Below, in pieces: positions 40,161-47,888 of a DNA stretch of 64,000 nt (position 1 is the stretch's first letter; every line of letters starts with the position of its first letter). The stretch spans positions 124,001-188,000 of the forward strand of contig JAWKRG010000002.1 in the NCBI GenBank assembly GCA_041389725.1. The letters run 5' to 3'. The DNA is from Polyangiaceae bacterium. Lineage in GTDB: Bacteria; Myxococcota_A; Polyangia; Polyangiales; Polyangiaceae. The position numbers and the translations under genes were made by a program. A model generated the notes under the pieces. It was not told where the DNA came from, made no database searches, and saw nothing but the letters and a program-made list of their open reading frames with translations.

Positions 40161-42337
40161 ATAGCGGTGCACGCCGGCCCACCTGGCAGCTGGCACTCGT
40201 CGCGGCGGGAGCGCTGCTGACGGCACTGCTTGCGGGTGTGCTTGGCACCGCCCACTACTCCGCCAAGCGGTCCGCGGCCTTCTGCACCAGCTGCCATTTG
40301 CCCAGCGAAAACGCGCATGTCCTCGCCAAAGGACACGAAAATCAGACGTGCCAATCTTGCCACAGCGTCGAGACGGACGAAGCGGTACGTCTGGCCGCCG
40401 CGCGCCTGATCGGCACGAAGTCGGCTCGTGGGCACACCCGGGTTTCCGCGACCGCGTGCACGCAATGCCACAACAGTCGGGATGCTGCGTGGACGCGAAT
40501 TGCGACGACTTCGGGTCATCAGTCGCATCCGAGCGGCGTGGGAGCGCTCGACTGTTTGTCTTGCCACCGCGAGAGCGCCCACGGCCAGAAGCCGATCGCC
40601 AACGTCTGCGCGGATTGTCACGCGCGCAGCAAGCTCCATAGGGACAAGGAAGGAGTTGCCGAAGGCAAGCAGCCACAGTGCCTGTCCTGCCACAACTTCT
40701 CCCTGCCCAAGGAGGGCAAGGTCCAGCTCACCGCAGACGCCTGCGCACGCTGCCACGGAGAGGCGGCACGGAAGGGCAAGCCCGCCGCGGAGGTGCTGAA
40801 AGCCAGCGTGGTCAAGGAAAAGGACCTGCATGGCGACGTGGACTGCAAGCTGTGTCACCAGCCTCACGCCGGGCACGGCGGGCTTCCGATGGCGAGGAAC
40901 TGCACGAACTGCCACAGCATCCTGATCACGGACACGGGAAAGCTGCCCGAGGAGCATTTGGTTTGCCAGAAGTGTCACGAGCAGCACAAGCCGCTGAAGA
41001 AAGCCGGCTCCCAGTGCGCGGGCTGCCACGAGCAGGCACGACGGGGCGCCAAGGCGGCGTCAACGGCACTGCAGCACGACGAATGCGCTAGCTGCCACCG
41101 GCCGCATACATGGGTGGCAGAAATGAACGGCTGCGTGAACTGTCACGTAGAAGAGGCCAGCCTGGTCTCCACCAAGAGCCCAGAGCGGCACCAACGTTGT
41201 GTGAACTGCCACGAGGTGCATGGCCCACCGCCCTCGGGCCTCACCACGTGTGCAGGCTGTCACAAGCTCAACGCCAACCGCATGCAGGCGGCACCGATGA
41301 AGCACCGTGACTGCACGAGCTGCCACAACCCCCACGCGCCGCATGCCGAAGCGCCGCGGGCGTGCGCCGAATGTCACAAGGCTCCCGTGCACCAACTCGT
41401 CAGCGTGGGTCCGGCGACCCACGCGCGGGCGGGCTGCACGGCGTGCCACACGTTGCACGGCAATCCGCGTGCGGATAGCCGCGCGTGCCAGAATTGTCAC
41501 AAGGGGCAGCGGGCTCTGGTCGCGAAAGCGGGCCCCGAACCGCATCGCGACTGCGCGTCCTGCCACCGACCGCACCGCTTCGCCGTCTCGAATCCCACGC
41601 AGCCCTGCCGCCGCTGCCATGAGAAGATGGTGACGGCCTCGACGGCCCACAGCGGAACCTGCAACAAGTGCCATCAGCCCCACGGCTCGCCCCTGGTGCA
41701 GCGTGCGAAGTGCCTGAACTGCCACGCGAAGCTGAATTTCAGCGCACCGAATGCCACGCACGATCGCTGCAGCTCGTGCCACACACCGCATCAGCGGGCC
41801 CAGGGCACCACCGCGCGCTGCGCCAATTGCCATCAGGACAAGGTGAAGGTGGCGCAGCTCTGGCCTGCTCATTCTGCGCACCGAGACAGCTGCACGGGGT
41901 GCCATCAGCCCCACGCCGCACAGAACAAGAAAGCCTGCGCGGATTGCCATCAGAAGCAGGCAACGATGAGCTCGGGCGGAAAGCACCGCTGCACGCAGTG
42001 CCACTCACCCCACGCCGCACCCCCCGGCTCGACTGCGGGCTGGTGGAGCAAGTGCTCGGGCTGTCACGCGAAGCAGGCGGAGGCTTCCAAGGGGCACTCG
42101 GCCTGTAACAACTGCCACAAGCCGCACTCCTTCAGTCCGCCAGCCTGCACCACCTGTCACAAGGCGGCGGCGAGCAAGGCCGCGCACAAGGTGAAGGAGC
42201 ACCAAGCGTGCACCAAGTGCCACGACGCCCACGGCGCAACCCTCCCCGGTCGCCAGGAGTGCCTGGCCTGCCACACGGACCGCACGAATCACCAGCCCAA
42301 CGCCGGCCGCTGCCAAGGCTGCCACCTCTTCAAGTAA
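40157..42337 (+). CDS. 34-heme membrane-anchored c-type cytochrome (copy A)
   Basis: 726 residues. One N-terminal anchor helix (about 10-30, NapC-like position) is followed by 34 CXXCH motifs over the rest of the chain, one per about 20 residues. Most are arranged as a two-heme unit of about 40 residues: first CxxCHxPH (e.g. CHQPH, CHRPH, CHNPH), then a plain CxxCH. The extra His supplies the second axial ligand. No other domain. Such a chain could form a long heme wire from the inner membrane across the periplasm. A same-length paralogue is at 45691-47871. Part of the Rieske operon by ATGA overlap. Confidence 0.9.
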   Translation: MNSGARRPTWQLALVAAGALLTALLAGVLGTAHYSAKRSAAFCTSCHLPSENAHVLAKGHENQTCQSCHSVETDEAVRLAAARLIGTKSARGHTRVSATACTQCHNSRDAAWTRIATTSGHQSHPSGVGALDCLSCHRESAHGQKPIANVCADCHARSKLHRDKEGVAEGKQPQCLSCHNFSLPKEGKVQLTADACARCHGEAARKGKPAAEVLKASVVKEKDLHGDVDCKLCHQPHAGHGGLPMARNCTNCHSILITDTGKLPEEHLVCQKCHEQHKPLKKAGSQCAGCHEQARRGAKAASTALQHDECASCHRPHTWVAEMNGCVNCHVEEASLVSTKSPERHQRCVNCHEVHGPPPSGLTTCAGCHKLNANRMQAAPMKHRDCTSCHNPHAPHAEAPRACAECHKAPVHQLVSVGPATHARAGCTACHTLHGNPRADSRACQNCHKGQRALVAKAGPEPHRDCASCHRPHRFAVSNPTQPCRRCHEKMVTASTAHSGTCNKCHQPHGSPLVQRAKCLNCHAKLNFSAPNATHDRCSSCHTPHQRAQGTTARCANCHQDKVKVAQLWPAHSAHRDSCTGCHQPHAAQNKKACADCHQKQATMSSGGKHRCTQCHSPHAAPPGSTAGWWSKCSGCHAKQAEASKGHSACNNCHKPHSFSPPACTTCHKAAASKAAHKVKEHQACTKCHDAHGATLPGRQECLACHTDRTNHQPNAGRCQGCHLFK

Positions 42338-42343
42338 CCCCCC

Positions 42344-42418
42344 GAACGACCCTGGTTGAAACGACCCTGGTTGAAACGACCCGGGTTGAAACGACCCGGG
42401 TTGAAACGACCCGGGTTG
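42344..42418 (+). repeat. 15-bp tandem array, left end of the RAYT element
   Basis: Four full units CC(T/G)GGTTGAAACGAC (42351-42410) with a partial unit on each side (GAACGAC at 42344-42350; CCGGGTTG at 42411-42418). The outermost piece reads GAACGAC instead of GAAACGAC, and the same variant ends the right-hand array. The array starts 6 bases after the stop of the 34-heme gene. Confidence 0.9.
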
Positions 42419-42523
42419 GCCGGGCGGCCATGGCGAAAACTGGCCACGCCAGGCACGCATGCTCCCAACTGGCGGAATTTCGGCTTCGAGCTGGCGGCAC
42501 GCATTTCGCAATGCCGCTCCGAC

Positions 42524-43441
42524 ATGACTCGCCGCCACATCGTCAAGGAAGGAAGCGTCTGGGCCATCGACCGGCGATGCACCCAGCGCTACTTCTTGTT
42601 CACGCCGGACGAAGCAGGACGCGTTGCTGAGGCGTTCTGGTATTGCCTTGCGCATGCGTCCATCAAGCACGGCATCGAAGTGCACGCCGCGCTGCTCATG
42701 TCCACGCACATCCACCTGGTAGTCACCGATGTCCGTGGAGTGCGACCTCGGTTCAAGGCCGAGTTTCACCGGCTTTTTGCGCTATGCATCAAGTCCATTC
42801 GCGGGTGGCCAGAGGAGGTCTTCAGCCAGCGCAAGGGAGGTGAGCACGAACCTCTGACAGAAGAAGCTCTCGTGGAGGACCTCGCCTACCTCATCGCCAA
42901 TCCCGTCGCGGCTCTCGCAGTGCGACATGCAGACGAGTGGCCCGGCGCGAAGACAGTTTCGGCCGACATTGGCAATCGAGTGATTCGCGCCACGCGACCC
43001 GACGTCTACTTTCGCCGGACAAGCGGGCAGTGGCCCGACATCCTCGAGCTACGGCTCACCATGCCCCGACTGCTCGAAGAACGGTTTGGTGCCGAGGGTG
43101 CGCGTCAGCGAATTGCCGCCCGCGTTCGCGAAAAGGAACTGGCTGCGCTTGGCCACTCGCACGCCTCTAGAACCCCGTTTCGGGGTCTCCAAGCGGTGCT
43201 GCGCACCCCGCACACCGCCCGAGCTAGTGAACACGAGATCGCAGGTAGGGCGAATCCGCGATTCCGAGCGGCGGGTGACCGCCAGGCTGCGCGTCGGAAG
43301 CTACAAGAACTGCGCCGTTTCGATACCGAGTACAAACGCGCGTTCGCGGAGTGGCGCAGCGGGAACCGGAACGCGGTTTTCCCGCACGGGACTTGGTGGA
43401 TGCGCGTTCACCACCGGGCGCGCTGCTGGCCTCCACCGTAG
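42524..43441 (+). CDS. REP-associated tyrosine transposase (RAYT, IS200-like HUH)
   Basis: 305 residues from the ATG at 42524. The frame stays open upstream into the repeat array, but homologous-looking sequence starts at MTRRHIVKEGSVWAIDRR. The HUH motif is STHIHLVV (His-x-His after a hydrophobic strand), preceded by the typical RYFLFTPDEAG and ASIKHGIEVHAALLM. The catalytic Tyr of Y1 enzymes probably is in the helix around LAYLIANPVAA. The C-terminal part (about 190-305) is basic and less conserved. No frameshift, so it may be active. Its likely substrates are the flanking repeats. Confidence 0.83.
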   Translation: MTRRHIVKEGSVWAIDRRCTQRYFLFTPDEAGRVAEAFWYCLAHASIKHGIEVHAALLMSTHIHLVVTDVRGVRPRFKAEFHRLFALCIKSIRGWPEEVFSQRKGGEHEPLTEEALVEDLAYLIANPVAALAVRHADEWPGAKTVSADIGNRVIRATRPDVYFRRTSGQWPDILELRLTMPRLLEERFGAEGARQRIAARVREKELAALGHSHASRTPFRGLQAVLRTPHTARASEHEIAGRANPRFRAAGDRQAARRKLQELRRFDTEYKRAFAEWRSGNRNAVFPHGTWWMRVHHRARCWPPP

Positions 43442-43615
43442 GAGCCGCCTCGTTCGCAGTTCCGCATGAATGGGAGGGGCGGGCCGGTCCCGGCAGTCGT
43501 CACTCGCTCCCTAACCTGAAGGTGGGCCCTGGGTTGGCCGCTAGGCGTGAACCACGGAACCAGCCTGTGCCGGCTTCCCACCGGCGCTGACTGCGTGGGC
43601 GCGAACCCAGCACGA

Positions 43616-43696
43616 GTCGTTTCAACCAGGGTCGTTTCAACCCGGGTCGTTTCAACCAGGGTCGTTTCAACCAGGGTCGTTTCAACCAGGGTCGTT
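43616..43696 (-). repeat. 15-bp tandem array, right end of the RAYT element
   Basis: Five units GTCGTTTCAACC(A/C)GG (43616-43690) and a final GTCGTT, the reverse complement of the left array. One unit (43631-43645) has the CCCGG variant that is the majority in the inner part of the left array. Confidence 0.9.
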
Positions 43697-43718
43697 CAAG
43701 GGCGGATGCACAAAACGC

Positions 43719-43747
43719 GAACGCCGACGCGATGGGCGTCGGCGTTC
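43719..43747 (-). terminator. Strong hairpin with T tract, downstream of the collagen-cytochrome gene
   Basis: GAACGCCGACGC (43719-43730) and GCGTCGGCGTTC (43736-43747): perfect 12-bp stem, 5-base loop. Read on the minus strand the stem is followed by GCGTTTTG, so it fits an intrinsic terminator for the minus-strand gene ending at 43824. Confidence 0.65.
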
Positions 43748-43777
43748 TCACTTTGGTTGCTGGTAGGAGGCGTTTGC

Positions 43778-43804
43778 CCCCCGCTCCCAGTGAAGGAGCG
43801 GGGG
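43778..43804 (-). terminator. Second hairpin downstream of the collagen-cytochrome gene
   Basis: CCCCCGCTCC (43778-43787) and GGAGCGGGGG (43795-43804): perfect 10-bp stem, 7-base loop, 20 bases after the minus-strand stop at 43824. No T tract on the minus strand; possibly mRNA-end protection ahead of the hairpin at 43719-43747. Confidence 0.5.
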
Positions 43805-43823
43805 AGCGTGTCGCTTCACGCGC

Positions 43824-45179
43824 TTACGGACGAACCGGGAGCGTCGTGGGCGGGTTGCCGGTGAGCGCTACGACGGAGTCGAACACCAACTGCTTGGTGT
43901 AGCGCGGGTTGTGGATACCGAGCGCACTGCCGCGGGCAATCAGCAGGTAGTTGTACAGCGCGCCGGCCTCGTCCCCGGCCAGGCCGTTACAGCTGCCGCC
44001 GGGACGCGGCTCGTCGTGGGCGAACTCGTCATCCGTTTCCTGCGATGCGGACAGGGCGTTGTAGGGCGACGCCTCGTCGCGGGTCAAGCAGCCCTTGGCG
44101 TTGAGGGCCTTGCGCAGGTCGATGATGTTGGCAGTGAGACCACCCACGGCACCGTTGACATTGAAGTCGGTCGCACCCGTGTGGCAACCCGTTGCGTTGC
44201 AGGCGGAGACCTGCGGGTAGAACGAGTGGTTGCCGATGTTCTGGTTGTTGGCCATCTTCGGCATGTGACAGGTGACACAGCCATTGGGGTTGGCGGTCGG
44301 GTTGCCGTGGGTCGAGCTGTTGTAGGTCTTCCCGCTGTAGTGATAGCCACCCTTGGCCGTGAAGATCTCTGCCTGCGGACCGATGTGCGGGCCCCAGTGC
44401 ACGCTGGTGATGTTGGTGCTGGCGCCGATGTAGTTGGTGACGTCCTTGCGGGACTTGTGGCACCACATGCAAGCGTTGCCCAAACCGAAGGCGCCGGCCG
44501 CCGTACCGTCGGAGGTACCCACCGCCGAGCTCTTCTCGAGATAGACCTCATCCGTTGCACCAACGGGGGCGCGTAGCGGGAAGGTGCCCGCCGTCCAGAC
44601 CGCGCCGGTGGCGTGCGGGTCGTTGCCCGTACCGTCATGGCAAGTGTTGCATCCGACCTGGGCCACCGTGGCTTGACCAGCGTAGCTGGACTCGGTGATG
44701 CCGTTGTCGGTGCTCTTCTTGTAGTTGATCTGACCCTTGGTCCCGTTCGTGGGACCCGTGGTGCCGGTCACGACGAAGTTGCCGGCGACGCGCTGCTCAA
44801 TGGCATCCACTGCGTGGCAGTTGCCGCAGGTGCGCTCGCCCGTCCAGGTCTCGACCTCTTCGCCGCCCAGGTTCGCCGCGTAGACGGCGAAGTGGGTGCT
44901 GGTCTTCCACTGCTCGACGATGCCCGTGAAGCCGTGGCAGGGCGAGAGGCATCCGGCCGTCAGGCCGCCTTCGACAGTACCGCCATCAGCGCCACCACCA
45001 GGGTCGCCTTTGTCGCCCTTGTCGCCTTTGTCGCCCGGATCGCCTTTGGCGCCAGGATCGCCCTTGTCGCCTTGGGCGCCGGTTGCCCCGGTCTTACCGT
45101 CAGCACCGTCGCTTCCACCGCACGCCCCAAGGGTCGCAATCAAAGTTCCGATTCCCAAGAATATCCAACCCGTTTTCAT
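43824..45179 (-). CDS. Lipoprotein c-type cytochrome with collagen-like stalk
   Basis: 451 residues. Lipobox ATLGAC (Cys20). Directly after it residues about 22-62 form 13-14 Gly-X-Y triplets rich in Asp, Lys and Pro (GDKGDPGAKGDPGDKGDKGD), a collagen-like stalk. The remaining part has six heme motifs: CLSPCH (CX3CH), CGNCH, CNTCH, CMWCH, CVTCH, and CNATGCH (CX4CH), with many free His. The C-terminal 90 residues have no heme. Anchoring by lipid plus stalk suggests a trimeric cytochrome held away from the outer membrane; trimerisation is inferred. Monocistronic, two hairpins follow. Confidence 0.88.
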   Translation of the reverse strand: MKTGWIFLGIGTLIATLGACGGSDGADGKTGATGAQGDKGDPGAKGDPGDKGDKGDKGDPGGGADGGTVEGGLTAGCLSPCHGFTGIVEQWKTSTHFAVYAANLGGEEVETWTGERTCGNCHAVDAIEQRVAGNFVVTGTTGPTNGTKGQINYKKSTDNGITESSYAGQATVAQVGCNTCHDGTGNDPHATGAVWTAGTFPLRAPVGATDEVYLEKSSAVGTSDGTAAGAFGLGNACMWCHKSRKDVTNYIGASTNITSVHWGPHIGPQAEIFTAKGGYHYSGKTYNSSTHGNPTANPNGCVTCHMPKMANNQNIGNHSFYPQVSACNATGCHTGATDFNVNGAVGGLTANIIDLRKALNAKGCLTRDEASPYNALSASQETDDEFAHDEPRPGGSCNGLAGDEAGALYNYLLIARGSALGIHNPRYTKQLVFDSVVALTGNPPTTLPVRP

Positions 45180-45690
45180 GGCAGTTAACCTCCACCGCTT
45201 TGAGCCAGTCGTCGCGCCTCATGCAAGAGCGATGACAAGGGTTCACGGGAGGCTTATACCTCGCGTTTGGTCGACACAAAGAGCGAAATATCTGCGTAAA
45301 GTGTCGATTTTCCGAGAGATTGCGTGCAGTCCGTGCGGGTCAAGATTTTGACTTCGCGCAACCGGTGCGGAACGTTTGGGGGTCGCCGCAAGGAGCGCGC
45401 ACTCCTTCCGCCGCGCTCCCAGTGAGCCTTCGCCTTGATGCTTCCGCATCAGGGGGAGGGATCGGCGCAGCCCAGTGCAAATGCCGCTGAAATTTGGGCT
45501 GGACTCCCCCGCGCATGGGATAGCTGCGTCCGAGGCACGCGGCTTGCTCGCGCGCATCCGTCATGGCGGCTGGTCTCCCGAATTTCGGCTCAATACGCGT
45601 CGGAGAGACGTGCGCCGAGGGCGACATTGCCGCTGGCGCTCATGAGGGGGCTAGCAACTGCCGGTCATCATCGGTGGTGAAGGTCCAACG
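45180..45690. other. 511-bp divergent intergenic region between two cytochrome genes
   Basis: No credible gene. It holds several inverted repeats: GAGG-CTTATA-CCTC (45249-45262, with TATAAG on the minus strand as a possible -10 box for the collagen-cytochrome gene), TCGACAC/GTGTCGA (45271-45277 and 45301-45307), GTCAA-GATT-TTGAC (45339-45352) and TGATGC-TTCC-GCATCA (45436-45451). AT content rises around 45270-45350. These are candidates for control of both flanking cytochrome genes; no known regulator consensus is matched. Confidence 0.45.
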
Positions 45691-47871
45691 GTGACGGCAA
45701 GCCCACCAGAATCCCAGGAAGTCCCCTCCCCTAGCCCGCCTCCTCCCGCCCGCCCGTGGTGGAAGCAGCCGGCATACTGGGTGTTCGGTCTGCTCGCGGT
45801 CATCACGATCAGCGGAGGCGTCGGCGCTTGGAAGGTGGATCGAGTCGCGAAGGACCCGCATTTCTGTGAGTCCTGCCACCAAGGCTCGGTGGACGAATCC
45901 CACGATAGCGCGCACAAGAATCAGGCTTGCACCGACTGTCACCAGAGCCGCTACACCGAGAACGTCCGTCAGTACGCCAAGGGCCTGTACTCATCGGAGG
46001 CGACCCCCCACGGCAAGTTCAAGCCCGGCAGCTGCAAGGCGTGTCACATCAAGGGCAGCAGCGAGGCATGGCACATCGCGCGTACGAACGGGCACCGCGA
46101 TCACGTGCTCAAGATCGAGAAGCCCCTCGATTGCACCGAGTGCCACACCTGGAAGGCGCACGACACTGAACCCAAGCCCGACGCCTGCGCCAAGTGCCAC
46201 GACGAGATCTCCATCAATGGCGAGCACGCCATGGAGGGCAAGAAGGAGAAGATCAGCTGCCTGTCCTGCCACAACTATCTGGCCAAGGTGGGCGGTGGCG
46301 CCCAAACGCCATCCCACGACTGCCGTCGCTGCCACGGCGGTGTGAAGAGCGACGAACGGAGCGACCGCTTTGCCACGGTGATCAAAGCCAAGGCCGTTCC
46401 TGCCAGCATGATCCACGGCAGCTTGAAGACTTGCAGCCTGTGCCACACGCCCCACGCCAAGACTGCAGAAAAGCGCCTTCCCGGCACGAAATGCACGCGC
46501 TGCCATGTGAAGACCAACGAGGAACTGCACGCCAAGCGCAGACCCGAGGAGTTCAACTGCGACTCCTGCCACACGGCGCATAGCCCTCGCAAAGAGCTCG
46601 TTGGCGTCTGCAGCAAGTGCCACGAAGCGCAGACGAAGCTGACCAAGACGCTGGCAATGAAGCACGAGCGTTGTGCCGAATGCCACAAGCCCCACCAATT
46701 CCAGGCCACCCTCGACGGTTGTAGGAGCTGTCACGAAGACCAGATCACGATGCTGGCCTCGTGGAAGGCAGAGAAGCACTCCACGTGCACGAACTGCCAC
46801 AAGCCTCACTCCAAGACCGAGGACACTGCCACTTGCGTGAACTGCCACCGCAAGAATGCGGGCCACCGCCACGAGGCCTGCACCACCTGCCACGACCCGC
46901 ACCAATCCAAGCAGGACACCAAGAAGTGCGCAGAGTGCCACGAGCGGCAGTCGAACCAGCTCGTGCGGGCCGTCGCGACTCATCGCCGCTCTTCCTGCGC
47001 CACGTGCCACGCGCCGCACGCCCCGACCCTGGCACCCAAGGCCTGCGCCACCTGCCACAAGCAGCAATTGCAGCTCGTCAACGCCGTCAAAATCGACAAG
47101 CACCAGCGCTGCGCCAATTGCCATGAGACCCATGCCTTCCGCGTGAACGTCGGCGCCTGCAACAGCTGCCACAAGAACCCGACCAGCGGTCCACACACGG
47201 GCAAGTGCACGGATTGTCACCAAGCCCATGGGCCCCCGGTCGGCAAGGCCGCCAACTGCCGCGGCTGCCATGAAAAGATCGCCAAGCCCGGCGGCAAGCA
47301 CGCCGACTGCAAGAGCTGTCACAAGGTTTCCCACGGCGACGGTCTGAAGCCCTCGTCGTGCACGAGCTGCCACGACAAGCACGCCAAGAACGTATCGGCA
47401 TGGCCCGCGAAGACCCACGCGAGCTGTGACCAGTGCCACCAGACGCACAGCCCCACCACGCCAAAGACTTGCGACCAGTGCCACGGCAGCCAGGCCCGGG
47501 AAGTCCTGCAGACCAAGCACCGCTGCAACTCCTGCCACGACACCCACAAGCCGCCCCAGAACCTGGCGTCAGCGTGCAAGAAGTGTCACTCGCCGCAGAT
47601 CACGGCAGTCGTTGGGCGGGGTCCGAAGCACTCCACCTGCAACTCCTGCCACAAGCCCCACGCGGTCAAGCCGCCGAGTTGCGCCAGCTGCCACAACAAC
47701 CTGCAGGGCGAGCACACTGTGAAGGGCCACGAGCGCTGCGAGCGCTGCCATGACACGCACGCCAAGAAGTACCCGTCACGGGGCGATTGCCTCTCCTGCC
47801 ACACCGACAAGCAGGCGCATTTCCCCAACGCGCAGAATTGCGCGTCCTGCCACCTCTTCCGAAAGAAGTAG
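45691..47871 (+). CDS. 34-heme membrane-anchored c-type cytochrome (copy B)
   Basis: 726 residues, GTG start at 45691 with AAGG upstream. Pro-rich 23-residue N-terminus, one anchor helix (about 28-47), then FCESCH and 33 further CXXCH motifs, 34 in total. The same two-heme repeat as copy A (40157-42337) is seen: CHxPH/CHxxH alternates with plain CxxCH, both chains end with a CxxCHLF motif, and both have 726 residues. NapC-like first heme segment DPHFCESCHQGSVDESHDSAH. Likely an inner-membrane-anchored periplasmic electron wire. It heads a plus-strand run with the ImcH-like and CbcL-like genes. Confidence 0.9.
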   Translation: MTASPPESQEVPSPSPPPPARPWWKQPAYWVFGLLAVITISGGVGAWKVDRVAKDPHFCESCHQGSVDESHDSAHKNQACTDCHQSRYTENVRQYAKGLYSSEATPHGKFKPGSCKACHIKGSSEAWHIARTNGHRDHVLKIEKPLDCTECHTWKAHDTEPKPDACAKCHDEISINGEHAMEGKKEKISCLSCHNYLAKVGGGAQTPSHDCRRCHGGVKSDERSDRFATVIKAKAVPASMIHGSLKTCSLCHTPHAKTAEKRLPGTKCTRCHVKTNEELHAKRRPEEFNCDSCHTAHSPRKELVGVCSKCHEAQTKLTKTLAMKHERCAECHKPHQFQATLDGCRSCHEDQITMLASWKAEKHSTCTNCHKPHSKTEDTATCVNCHRKNAGHRHEACTTCHDPHQSKQDTKKCAECHERQSNQLVRAVATHRRSSCATCHAPHAPTLAPKACATCHKQQLQLVNAVKIDKHQRCANCHETHAFRVNVGACNSCHKNPTSGPHTGKCTDCHQAHGPPVGKAANCRGCHEKIAKPGGKHADCKSCHKVSHGDGLKPSSCTSCHDKHAKNVSAWPAKTHASCDQCHQTHSPTTPKTCDQCHGSQAREVLQTKHRCNSCHDTHKPPQNLASACKKCHSPQITAVVGRGPKHSTCNSCHKPHAVKPPSCASCHNNLQGEHTVKGHERCERCHDTHAKKYPSRGDCLSCHTDKQAHFPNAQNCASCHLFRKK

Positions 47872-47888
47872 CGAGGAGCGTTCGAGAG

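Larger units (their letters stand above)
42344..43696 (+). mobile_element. RAYT element bracketed by inverted 15-bp arrays
   Basis: A 1.35-kb unit: left array (42344-42418), HUH/Y1 transposase gene, right array (43616-43696) made of the reverse complement of the same 15-bp unit. Both outer ends have the GAACGAC variant, as if they defined the element borders. It lies between copy A of the 34-heme gene and the collagen-type cytochrome gene, whose reading frames are not interrupted. Between the transposase and the right array (43442-43615) no gene was seen. Confidence 0.75.

Noticed and set aside
41060..42004. 314-residue minus-strand frame inside the first 34-heme gene
   Set aside because: Same reason: complement of heme-repeat codons, no recognisable protein.
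42344..43696. Direct repeats considered as a CRISPR array
   Set aside because: Units are 15 bp and adjoin without spacers; no cas genes.
43500..43751. Short minus-strand frame coding for repeated KRPWL pentapeptides
   Set aside because: It is the 15-bp minisatellite of the RAYT element read in frame, not a gene.
45991..47547. 518-residue open frame on the minus strand inside the second 34-heme gene
   Set aside because: Open because of the GC-rich CXXCH repeat codons; low-complexity Val/Ala/Gly/Leu translation with no domain, while the plus strand has 34 ordered heme motifs.
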